This document shows, piece after piece, positions 1 to 5,326 of a stretch of DNA of 6,067 nt. Origin of the DNA: Treponema sp. (lineage in GTDB: Bacteria > Spirochaetota > Spirochaetia > Treponematales > Breznakiellaceae); contig JAITBO010000182.1 of the NCBI GenBank assembly GCA_031283505.1, positions 1-6,067 of the forward strand. Reading direction: 5' to 3'. The notes beneath the pieces are model-generated. The model was given only the letters and a program-made list of their open reading frames with translations, was not told the DNA's origin and did no database searches. Both the position numbers and the translations under genes were made by a program. Within the stretch, counting starts at the first letter, position 1, and each line of letters starts with the position of its first letter.

Positions 1-2
1 CA

Positions 3-140
3 GAAAGTATTTTGGAGTATCATAGCATACAATATCAGGGTAATGACCAGTAGTGTACTAAAAGCAATAGCATAATAATAGAGAGGCAGTGATTTGTTAT
101 GAGCAAGAGGGGGAAGTATTTTTAAAGAATGGCGCAACAC
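3..140 (-). CDS. Possible N-terminus of a membrane protein, cut by the left edge
   Basis: This minus-strand frame is open from the stop at 189-191 to the left edge, 62 codons in AT-rich DNA. The best-placed start is a GTG at 138-140, giving MLRHSLKILPPLAHNKSLP and then one hydrophobic segment (about residues 20-42, starting LYYYAIAFSTLL) followed by a polar stretch. A short basic N-terminus followed by one membrane helix is the layout of many sensor kinases, chemoreceptors and membrane-anchored AraC regulators. No Shine-Dalgarno sequence precedes the GTG. A TATACT hexamer (181-186, minus strand) could be a -10 but has no good -35. The codons are AT-rich, unlike the neighbours. It may equally be a chance frame, and no family can be named. 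Confidence 0.28.
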   Translation of the reverse strand, partial: MLRHSLKILPPLAHNKSLPLYYYAIAFSTLLVITLILYAMILQNTF

Positions 141-297
141 ATGAGAAACAGGAATAAAATCCCCGTTACAATAAGAAACAAGTATAAGTTAACTTTGATG
201 TTGTTTACTGTAGGTCGTCAAGGAAAAACCCAAACAAAAATCATGCTTTTTTAATACTTTATAGACAGACTCTAAGTAAACGCACATGGGAACTTGT

Positions 298-329
298 CCG
301 CAGAACAGGTATCGTTATCTGTTCTGCGG
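298..329 (-). terminator. Perfect 11-bp hairpin after xylA, possible terminator
   Basis: CCGCAGAACAG at 298-308 and CTGTTCTGCGG at 319-329 are exact reverse complements with a 10-nt loop. The hairpin begins 14 nt after the xylA stop codon, the place expected for the end of the xylBA transcript. On the minus strand the stem is followed by ACAAGTTCCC rather than a U-tract, so it is not a textbook intrinsic terminator. It may instead protect the 3' end or assist termination. Confidence 0.55.
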
Positions 330-343
330 GTTACGGGAGGCTG

Positions 344-1687
344 TTACAATCCCAGCAAATACTGATTCAGGACGTTCTCAAGCCGCTCCTGCTTACCGCT
401 CGTGATGCCGAAGGTGCCGTAATCGCCGCCTATCTTCGCCAGGTCTTCCAGCGTGAGTTCTCCCTTCTCGAATTTGGCGCCGTTGCCGGAGTCGTAGGAG
501 GCGTAGCGGTTCTTCACAAAGTCAGCGATCTTTCCGCCGGTGATGAGCCTGTGGGCGGCTTCAAGGCCCGCCGCAAAGGTGTCCATGCCGCCTATGTGGG
601 CTTCAAAGAGATCGGCGGGGTCCACCGAATTGCGGCGGATCTTGGCGTCGAAGTTGAGGCCCCCGGTGGTAAAGCCGCCGGCTCTCAGAATGGCGTACAT
701 GGCCAGGGTGGTTTCGTAGTAGCTGTTGGGGAACTGATCCGTGTCCCATCCGTTCCGGGAGTCGCCGCGGTTGGCGTCCACAGAACCGAAAAGTCCGGCG
801 GCGGCGGCGGTTTCCAGTTCGTGACAGAAGTCATGGCCGGCAAGTTCGGCGTGGTTGGCTTCGATGTTCAGGCGGAAGTCCTTGTCCAGACCGTAGTAGC
901 GCAGAAAGCCGATGACGGTTTCCGTGTCGTAGTCGTATTGGTGTTTGGTGGGTTCCATGGGCTTGGGTTCGATATAGAAAGCCCCTTTAAAGCCCTGGGC
1001 ACGGGCGTAATCCCTGGCGGCGGCGAGGAATTTGGCCAGATGATCTTTTTCCCGTTTGAGGTCGGTATTGAGAAGGCTCATGTAGCCTTCCCGGCCTCCC
1101 CAAAAGGTATAGCCCTGTCCGCCCAGTTCTATCGTGGCGTCAATGGCGGCTTTAACCTGATTGGCTGCCAGTGCGAGGATGGCGAATTCCGGGTTGGTGG
1201 CCGCGCCGTTCATGAACCGCGGATGGGTAAAGAGGTTAGCGGTACCCCAAAGGAGATTGATCCCCGCAGCCTGCTGACGTTCCTTGGCCTTGGCGGTCAT
1301 GGTCCGCAGGTTTTTCTCGCTTTCCGCAGGGGTGGCGCCTTCTGGGGCCATGTCCCGGTCGTGGAAAGCGTAGAATTCGGCGCCCAGCTTGGTGATGAAC
1401 TCAAACGCCGCGTCCAGCTTGTGTTCCGCCGCTTCCATGGGACTTTTGGCGTCTGCAATCCAGGGATGGGGATGGGTAGCGGCCCCGAAGGGGTCCGTAC
1501 CATCGGCGCAGAAACTGTGCCAGTAGGCTATGGCAAAGCGAAGGTGATCCTTCATCTTCTTGCCGCCCACCAGTTTTTCCGCGTCATAATACTTGAACGC
1601 TAAGGGATTGTCGCTTTTGGGACCTTCGTACTTGATCCTTCCGATACCGGGGAAGTATTCTTTGCTTCCCACAAAATAATCCGCCAT
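344..1687 (-). CDS. xylA: Xylose isomerase (class II)
   Basis: Cytoplasmic, metal-dependent enzyme converting D-xylose to D-xylulose, the first step of the isomerase pathway. The 447-residue product has the length of class II XylA (about 440) and family motifs in order: catalytic FHDRD (His109, Asp112), TFWGGREGY (194-202), the metal-ligand segment [16 protein letters not shown] (239-254, Glu240), NIEANH (274-279, Glu276 and His279), DANRGD (304-309) and WDTDQFPNS (314-322, Asp315 and Asp317), then GGLNFDAK with Asp347. The ATG at 1687 is chosen because GGAGGT lies 7 nt upstream (1695-1700). A longer TTG reading from 1702 would place that Shine-Dalgarno inside the gene. It lies 121 bp downstream of xylB on the same strand and has no good promoter of its own, so a xylBA operon is likely. 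All catalytic and metal residues checked are present. Confidence 0.97.
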   Translation of the reverse strand: MADYFVGSKEYFPGIGRIKYEGPKSDNPLAFKYYDAEKLVGGKKMKDHLRFAIAYWHSFCADGTDPFGAATHPHPWIADAKSPMEAAEHKLDAAFEFITKLGAEFYAFHDRDMAPEGATPAESEKNLRTMTAKAKERQQAAGINLLWGTANLFTHPRFMNGAATNPEFAILALAANQVKAAIDATIELGGQGYTFWGGREGYMSLLNTDLKREKDHLAKFLAAARDYARAQGFKGAFYIEPKPMEPTKHQYDYDTETVIGFLRYYGLDKDFRLNIEANHAELAGHDFCHELETAAAAGLFGSVDANRGDSRNGWDTDQFPNSYYETTLAMYAILRAGGFTTGGLNFDAKIRRNSVDPADLFEAHIGGMDTFAAGLEAAHRLITGGKIADFVKNRYASYDSGNGAKFEKGELTLEDLAKIGGDYGTFGITSGKQERLENVLNQYLLGL

Positions 1688-1808
1688 TTTTGTTACCTCC
1701 AACGATTGGTTATGACCCTTGACAGGCCATTTGTATTGATGGGACCGCTTTAAACGGGCCTATTTTCAGGGAAATTTGTCCATAATGTGTCTGCATTATG
1801 GACAAACG
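1688..1808 (-). other. xylB-xylA intergenic spacer
   Basis: This 121-bp spacer is long for two genes of one operon. Read on the minus strand it holds the 13-bp hairpin close to the xylB stop, then about 80 nt of undistinguished sequence, then the xylA Shine-Dalgarno GGAGGT. I found no minus-strand -35/-10 pair with acceptable spacing, which favours co-transcription with xylB. A weaker pairing CCG/CGG around TTTAAA (about 1745-1757) may form a second small stem. Confidence 0.5.
1775..1806 (-). promoter_or_regulatory. Perfect 13-bp inverted repeat between xylB and xylA
   Basis: TTTGTCCATAATG (1775-1787) and CATTATGGACAAA (1794-1806) are exact reverse complements around a 6-nt loop. On the minus strand the hairpin begins 2 nt after the xylB stop codon. 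It is AU-rich and lacks a following U-tract (next bases ATTTCCCTG), so it is unlikely to be a strong terminator. More likely roles are an intercistronic stem that tunes xylA against xylB mRNA levels, or a DNA operator for an unknown dimeric regulator. Confidence 0.6.
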
Positions 1809-3284
1809 CTATTTATAGAGAGGACTTAATGCCTCAAGATACCGTGAATAATCGGCGTAAGCCTTGTCATAGGCCGCCGCCGATGCAGGATCGGGGTTGA
1901 CCGTGATCCCTCCCTCAAGGGCTACGTGGGCGTCCACCAGGGATTCTATCGAAGCGCCGGACTCAAGGACCCACAGCGCCTGTATAGCTCCGCCCATGGC
2001 GGCAGCTTCTTCGCTTGACGGGACGCGCACCGGCAGATTCATCACGTTGGCGGCTATGCTCTGCCACAGAGGACTTTTTGCGCCGCCGCCGGTCAGCCGG
2101 ATCTCTTTGGCCTTGTAACCCAACTCGTTGAAGCCTTCAAGCCCTATACGCATCCCGAATATCGCCGCTTCCAGGGCGGCCCGGGCCAAATTTTCCCGCT
2201 TGAAGTTGGCACTGGTGGCTCCGTTGAGGCTGGCCCTGCCATTGGGAAGGTTCGGGGTGCGCTCTCCGTTGAAGAAGGGGAGGATCACCAGGCCGTCGGC
2301 GCCTATGGGGGCCTTGGCCGCTTCGCCGTCGAACTCCTTGACACCCAGACCCAAAAGGGCCCGGAATTCTTCGCTTGCAACAGTACAATTCATGGTACAG
2401 AGCAGGGGCAGCCAGCCGTTGGTAGAAGAACAGAAGGCCGCGAGGTTCCCTTTGGGGTCCACTACCGGCTTGTCGGAAAAACCGAAAAGAGTCCCCGATG
2501 TCCCAAGGCTCATGGTGAGGGAGCCGTCCCGAACCGTGCCGGTACCTATGGCGCTCATCATGTTGTCCCCGCCTCCTGCCGCCACTACCGCACCCTGGGG
2601 AATACCGAACTGCCGGGCCGCCGCTACGGATACTCTTCCGGCGCTTTGGTCCGAAGAAATGAGTTTTGGCAGATAGCTGATGACCGCCGGGTCTATGAGA
2701 TTTGCGATTTTGGCGGACCATTCCCGTTTTCGGACATCCATAAGGGCGGTACCCGAAGCGTCGCCGTATTCGGCGGTATATTCCCCGGTAAGGAGGAAAT
2801 TGATGTAATCGTGAGGGAGGAGGATGTGCCTGAGTTTGGCAAAGGCTTCCGGTTTGTGGTTCTTGAGCCATTGTACTTTGGGGGCAGTGTAGCCCGGCCT
2901 CATGGGAAGCCCCGTTTCGGCTATAAGTTTGTCCTCTCCTCCCGCTACGGCGGTGATTTGGGTACATTCGGCAGCGGTGGATGTGTCGCACCAGAGCTTT
3001 ACGTTGTAAAGCGGCTTGCCGGCCTCGTCCAGGGGGACCAGACTGTGCTGGTGTCCGGACACCCCTATCCCGGTGATGGTCTCCCGGATACCGGCGGGAA
3101 TTTTATCAAAACAGTCTTTCAGGGCCGCGTCGTACCATTCGGCCTTTTGTTCCCGGGTACCGTCATTTTCGGCTATCATGTCTACCGGCATCTGGGCGCG
3201 GGCGATGACCGATTTTTTTTCATAATCGTAGACAACGACTTTACAACTTTGGGTTCCCAAATCAATTCCGCATACAGTTTTCAT
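1809..3284 (-). CDS. xylB: Xylulokinase (FGGY family)
   Basis: ATP-dependent cytoplasmic kinase forming D-xylulose 5-phosphate, which enters the pentose phosphate pathway. The 491-residue product matches the usual length (about 480-500). Visible features: N-terminal phosphate-binding GIDLGTQS (6-13), the substrate-side segment GVSGHQHSLVPLD (74-86), LWCDTSTAAEC (97-107), RPGYTAPKVQWLKNH (129-143), LTGEYTAEYGDASGT (165-179), the catalytic-base motif GGGDNMMSAIGTG (237-249, Asp240), MSLGTSGTLF (258-267) and the C-terminal nucleotide-binding LTGGGAKSPLWQ (397-408). The ATG at 3284 follows GAGGAG (3291-3296) by 6 nt; the upstream extension has no protein signal. It is the first gene of a probable xylBA operon. 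The GHQHS segment departs from the commoner GQxHG. Other FGGY sugar kinases are possible in principle, but the neighbouring xylA makes xylulokinase by far the best call. Confidence 0.94.
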   Translation of the reverse strand: MKTVCGIDLGTQSCKVVVYDYEKKSVIARAQMPVDMIAENDGTREQKAEWYDAALKDCFDKIPAGIRETITGIGVSGHQHSLVPLDEAGKPLYNVKLWCDTSTAAECTQITAVAGGEDKLIAETGLPMRPGYTAPKVQWLKNHKPEAFAKLRHILLPHDYINFLLTGEYTAEYGDASGTALMDVRKREWSAKIANLIDPAVISYLPKLISSDQSAGRVSVAAARQFGIPQGAVVAAGGGDNMMSAIGTGTVRDGSLTMSLGTSGTLFGFSDKPVVDPKGNLAAFCSSTNGWLPLLCTMNCTVASEEFRALLGLGVKEFDGEAAKAPIGADGLVILPFFNGERTPNLPNGRASLNGATSANFKRENLARAALEAAIFGMRIGLEGFNELGYKAKEIRLTGGGAKSPLWQSIAANVMNLPVRVPSSEEAAAMGGAIQALWVLESGASIESLVDAHVALEGGITVNPDPASAAAYDKAYADYSRYLEALSPLYK

Positions 3285-3370
3285 AGCTCTCTCCTCAACG
3301 AAATAGCCTTTCCCGCCCTTCCGTATCCGGCGGCACGGCAGAGCCATAGGTACAAACCTTCAATACAGTC

Positions 3371-3399
3371 ACTATACAGGCGGTTCGGACCTTTCATCC
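3371..3399 (-). promoter_or_regulatory. Candidate xylB promoter with weak -35
   Basis: On the minus strand a TATAGT hexamer (3371-3376, 5 of 6 to the sigma-70 -10) has only GGATGA at the -35 position (3394-3399, 17-bp spacer). Transcription would start near 3364, leaving about 80 nt of leader before xylB. A good -10 with a poor -35 is typical of promoters that need an activator, which fits the direct repeat overlapping the -35. Confidence 0.45.
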
Positions 3400-3437
3400 A
3401 TGCGTGATATTGACGAAACATATCCATTATTGATATT
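3396..3437. promoter_or_regulatory. 16-bp direct repeat, probable AraC-type operator
   Basis: ATCCATnnnTGATATT occurs at 3396-3411 and again at 3422-3437, with 13 of 16 positions identical, the differences confined to the 3-nt centre, and a 26-bp offset. AraC-family proteins typically bind tandem same-orientation half-sites. Relative to the predicted xylB start the copies cover about -32 to -47 and -58 to -73, so the near copy overlaps the weak -35 as expected of a class II activator site. The far copy lies within the candidate promoter of the AraC-type gene, so self-repression is possible. The pattern is seen directly; the function is inferred. Confidence 0.6.
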
Positions 3438-3439
3438 CT
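3410..3439 (+). promoter_or_regulatory. Candidate promoter of the AraC-type gene
   Basis: TTGACG (3410-3415, 5 of 6) and TATTCT (3434-3439, 4 of 6) are separated by 18 bp. The predicted start of transcription falls almost on the ATG at 3445, so the message would be leaderless or nearly so. This agrees with the absence of a Shine-Dalgarno there. The copies of the direct repeat overlap both elements. Confidence 0.35.
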
Positions 3440-3444
3440 GTTTC

Positions 3445-4278
3445 ATGCGGATCAAAGACGCTGTATATGTCTATAAACTTGTGGGAGGAAATAAGCTCTC
3501 CTGGCATGGCCGTTATCATACCCACGATCCGGGGGATTACGAAGTTCATTTCTTCATCGAAGGCAGCGGCGCTTTTCTTCTGAACCGTTCCACCTATACC
3601 ATCACGGGGAACCAGCTTTTTTTGACCAAACCCCGGGAATTCCACTCCATACTCCCCGATGCGGTGCGGCGGCCCATCAGTTATTATGCGGTCCTTTTCG
3701 AGCCGGACCCGGAGATCGAAAGGGAACTCCTGGCCCTCATCTCAGGTCCCCGGAATCACCGGGGAGTTCCGGTGGAAAGGCGGGACCGGTTTTTGATGGA
3801 GGAGGTTCACCGCCTGGCGGGGGATAAGGCTGGGGAGAACGGCAGGGCGGCGGAATATCTATTACTGAGCTTGTTGTACAGGTGGTTCGGGGGAGAAGGG
3901 AGGCCGGGTTCTCCGCCGTCCCGGAACAATAAAAATGAATACGTGGAACGGGCGCTGGGAACCATGGAACAGTCGGTACAGGAAAAATTCAATGTCGGGG
4001 AACTTGCGGACCGCCTGGGGCTGTCGGAAGAGCATTTTATCAGGCTTTTTCATAAAAAACTGGGGATTTCGCCGTTTCAATACTTTACCAGGCTCAAAAT
4101 AGAAGCCGCATCTTCTTTTTTGGTGGATACAAACCTTAAAGTCCAGGATGTGGCGGATCACTTTGGGTTCGAGAATCCTTTTCATTTTTCCCGGACATTC
4201 AAAAAATGCACCGGGCTTTCACCCCTGGAATATCGCCGTACCTTTAGCCGAGCCGCCGTTCCAAGTCCCCTTTTATGA
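3445..4278 (+). CDS. AraC-family regulator, probable xylose-operon activator
   Basis: Two-domain transcription factor of 277 residues. Residues about 10-90 form a cupin-like ligand-binding domain: a histidine-rich strand WHGRYHTHDPGDYEVHFF (20-37), the turn GSGAF and TITGNQLFLTKPREFHSI (52-69). A charged linker (about 145-165) leads to the AraC DNA-binding domain (about 166-268) with two helix-turn-helices: FNVGELADRLGLSEEHFIRLF (182-202) and VQDVADHFGFENPFHFSRTFKK (233-254), ending in the family signature GLSPLEYRR. The gene is divergent from xylB, so xylose-responsive activation of xylBA is the natural inference; the ligand is unproven. The ATG at 3445 is preferred over the in-frame ATG at 3400 because the latter lies inside the direct-repeat operator; neither has a Shine-Dalgarno. 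The 3' end overlaps the convergent response regulator by 35 bp. Confidence 0.9.
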   Translation: MRIKDAVYVYKLVGGNKLSWHGRYHTHDPGDYEVHFFIEGSGAFLLNRSTYTITGNQLFLTKPREFHSILPDAVRRPISYYAVLFEPDPEIERELLALISGPRNHRGVPVERRDRFLMEEVHRLAGDKAGENGRAAEYLLLSLLYRWFGGEGRPGSPPSRNNKNEYVERALGTMEQSVQEKFNVGELADRLGLSEEHFIRLFHKKLGISPFQYFTRLKIEAASSFLVDTNLKVQDVADHFGFENPFHFSRTFKKCTGLSPLEYRRTFSRAAVPSPLL

Positions 4279-4960
4279 GACCGGTGTTATAGGCGTAAAC
4301 CGCTATCTGGGTCCGGTTTTTTAACCCGGTTTTTTCCAGGATCGAGGTGATATAGTTACGGACCGTTCCCTCCTTGAGGGCGAGGTATTTGCCGATTTCT
4401 TTATTGGAAAGCCCTTTGGTTATGTAGACAACTATCTGCAATTCCTGCTTAGAAAGATTGGGGTACGAGGAGAAGGACATCTCCATCGGTGTTGAAAAAA
4501 AAGAGGCCTTCGGAGTGTTCCGGCTGACATTCGGGAACATCCTGAAGGCCTTGGCGGCTATTTCCGGGGTCATAAGGCAGCCTTCGTTATAAACGGTTTT
4601 TATCCCCGCGATAATTTTTTCCTGGCGGGTATTTTTCAGCAGATAACCTGACGCCCCGTAACTGATGGCCTTGAGAACCCTGAGGTTTTCATGGAATGAG
4701 GCTGTGAGGATGATTATTCTTGTTTTGGATGACCGGTGCATAAGAACCGGGATAATTTCCACGCCGTTTACTATGCCGTCTACCATGGGAAGGGTTTCGT
4801 CAAGGAGGACTATATCCGGTTTCAGGCGGGGTACTATCTTGAGCGCGTCATATCCGTCCCGTCCCTGACCTACTACAGAAATATCGAATTGTGAGTCTAC
4901 AATTTTTTGTATTGTGTATCGTTCAGAATCTTTCCCGCTGATAATAACAATACGTATCAT
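4244..4960 (-). CDS. LuxR/NarL-type response regulator with atypical receiver
   Basis: A 238-residue transcription factor with a receiver domain (about 2-125) and a C-terminal LuxR-type helix-turn-helix (about 168-230: LSKQELQIVVYITKGLSN, then KEIGKYLALKEGTVRNYITS). The phosphoacceptor Asp54 (VLLDETLP), the switch threonine Thr86 (IILTAS) and Lys109 (GYLLKN) are present. However, the acidic pair expected after strand 1, which holds Mg2+, is replaced by Ser8-Gly9 in IIISGKDSER, so phosphorylation by a kinase may be impaired or unusual. The start at 4960 has AAGGAG 9 nt upstream (4970-4975). No histidine kinase lies next to it, so it is an orphan here. It is divergent from the NifH-like gene across 366 bp and could control it, which is unproven. 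The last 35 bp overlap the AraC-type gene on the opposite strand. Confidence 0.93.
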   Translation of the reverse strand: MIRIVIISGKDSERYTIQKIVDSQFDISVVGQGRDGYDALKIVPRLKPDIVLLDETLPMVDGIVNGVEIIPVLMHRSSKTRIIILTASFHENLRVLKAISYGASGYLLKNTRQEKIIAGIKTVYNEGCLMTPEIAAKAFRMFPNVSRNTPKASFFSTPMEMSFSSYPNLSKQELQIVVYITKGLSNKEIGKYLALKEGTVRNYITSILEKTGLKNRTQIAVYAYNTGLIKGDLERRLG

Positions 4961-5011
4961 GTTAGCATTCTCCTTGTAACACTAAACTTTTTTTCGCTCA
5001 CCAATATGATT

Positions 5012-5040
5012 ATTTTAGTAATAAATTAGAATATTTGCAA
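5012..5040 (-). promoter_or_regulatory. Predicted promoter of the response regulator
   Basis: On the minus strand TTGCAA (5035-5040, 4 of 6) and TAAAAT (5012-5017, 5 of 6) are separated by exactly 17 bp. Transcription would start near 5005, giving a leader of about 45 nt that carries the AAGGAG ribosome binding site (4970-4975). Confidence 0.6.
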
Positions 5041-5056
5041 GTTTTTTATTCATACT

Positions 5057-5070
5057 ATGACAAATGTCAT
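5057..5070. promoter_or_regulatory. 14-bp perfect dyad ATGACA-AA-TGTCAT
   Basis: Exact inverted repeat with a 2-nt centre, the size of a dimeric regulator site. It lies just upstream of the -35 of the response-regulator promoter (about -52 to -65 from its predicted start), a position from which a protein could activate or autoregulate that gene. No specific regulator can be assigned. Confidence 0.4.
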
Positions 5071-5088
5071 CATCTGGCAGGAATTTTT

Positions 5089-5109
5089 TGTCTCTAATAG
5101 TTTGAGACA
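5089..5109. promoter_or_regulatory. 21-bp dyad TGTCTC-N9-GAGACA
   Basis: Two exact 6-bp arms separated by 9 nt. The TGTC core matches the arms of the dyad at 5057-5070, so both may be read by one regulator, with the arms here more widely spaced. A stem with only 6 bp and no U-tract is unlikely to be a terminator. Confidence 0.35.
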
Positions 5110-5159
5110 TCCTCGTTTGTATTCATTGGATTTAACCTCAAAAATTCGTGTGGTTAGTG

Positions 5160-5198
5160 GAGCTTGTTCCGAAACTAACCGAGTTTTGGAACAAGCTC
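5160..5198 (+). repeat. 17-bp stem-loop upstream of the NifH-like gene
   Basis: GAGCTTGTTCC (5160-5170) pairs exactly with GGAACAAGCTC (5188-5198). The stem continues inward through GAAACT (5171-5176) with AGTTTT (5182-5187), one G-U pair included, leaving a 5-nt loop. A U-rich run (TTTTATATTATTCTT) begins 7 nt after the stem on the plus strand. It could be an intrinsic terminator, an insulator between the divergent genes, or a small dispersed palindrome. It lies upstream of the predicted NifH-like promoter, so it would not be in that transcript unless a second, more distant promoter exists. Confidence 0.65.
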
Positions 5199-5264
5199 AT
5201 CAGTGTTTTATATTATTCTTCCTGCATAACATGACTTATTAAAGAATGATAAAATGACGCCTAC

Positions 5265-5294
5265 TTGACAAAATAATTTCCTATTTGCTATAGT
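5265..5294 (+). promoter_or_regulatory. Near-consensus sigma-70 promoter of the NifH-like gene
   Basis: A perfect -35 TTGACA (5265-5270) is followed after 18 bp by TATAGT (5289-5294, 5 of 6), preceded by TGC as an extended -10. Transcription would start near 5301, leaving a leader of about 26 nt. This is the strongest promoter match in the window and suggests substantial basal expression unless repressed. Confidence 0.75.
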
Positions 5295-5326
5295 CTTAGT
5301 AAAACGATATAAATAATAAGAGGTTT

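Larger units (their letters stand above)
1..343. other. AT-rich region downstream of xylA without a firm gene
   Basis: No convincing complete gene is visible. The composition is much more AT-rich than the xyl genes, with several poly-A/T runs such as the T6 run near 245-251. It contains the hairpin that follows xylA (298-329) and, on the minus strand, an open frame reaching the left edge that is listed separately as a doubtful gene start. A plus-strand frame open from base 1 ends at a stop at 73-75 and has no recognisable content. Confidence 0.6.
4961..5326. other. 366-bp regulatory gap between response regulator and NifH-like gene
   Basis: An AT-rich divergent intergenic region with no supported gene. 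From left to right it contains the response-regulator leader and promoter (minus strand), a 14-bp perfect dyad, a 21-bp dyad with 6-bp arms, a 17-bp hairpin, and the NifH-like promoter. A plus-strand 61-codon frame at 5057-5242 runs through the dyads and hairpin and has no Shine-Dalgarno. Confidence 0.7.

Noticed and set aside
1..75. Plus-strand frame open from base 1 to a stop at 73-75 as the tail of a gene
   Set aside because: Only 24 codons with no recognisable motif; this length is expected by chance.
551..1603. 350-codon plus-strand open frame opposite xylA
   Set aside because: It is a mirror frame of a GC-rich gene: the xylA reading has every family motif, while this frame is a Gly/Val-rich translation with no recognisable domain.
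2137..2991. 284-codon minus-strand frame inside xylB in another register
   Set aside because: An Arg/Pro/Gly-rich out-of-frame translation, typical of a shifted reading of a GC-rich gene.
2646..3407. 253-codon plus-strand frame (and shorter frames at 1897-2118 and 2128-2676) opposite xylB
   Set aside because: They are antisense to conserved xylulokinase motifs, have no good ribosome sites and show no domain content.
5075..5093. Possible sigma-54 -24/-12 element (TGGCAG followed by a T-run)
   Set aside because: The GG is present, but the required GC about 10 bp downstream is TT, and it lies about 235 bp from the gene, so it does not fit a -24/-12 promoter.
5057..5242. 61-codon plus-strand frame in the regulatory gap
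   Set aside because: It has no ribosome site, runs across two dyads and a 17-bp hairpin, and its translation resembles no known small protein.
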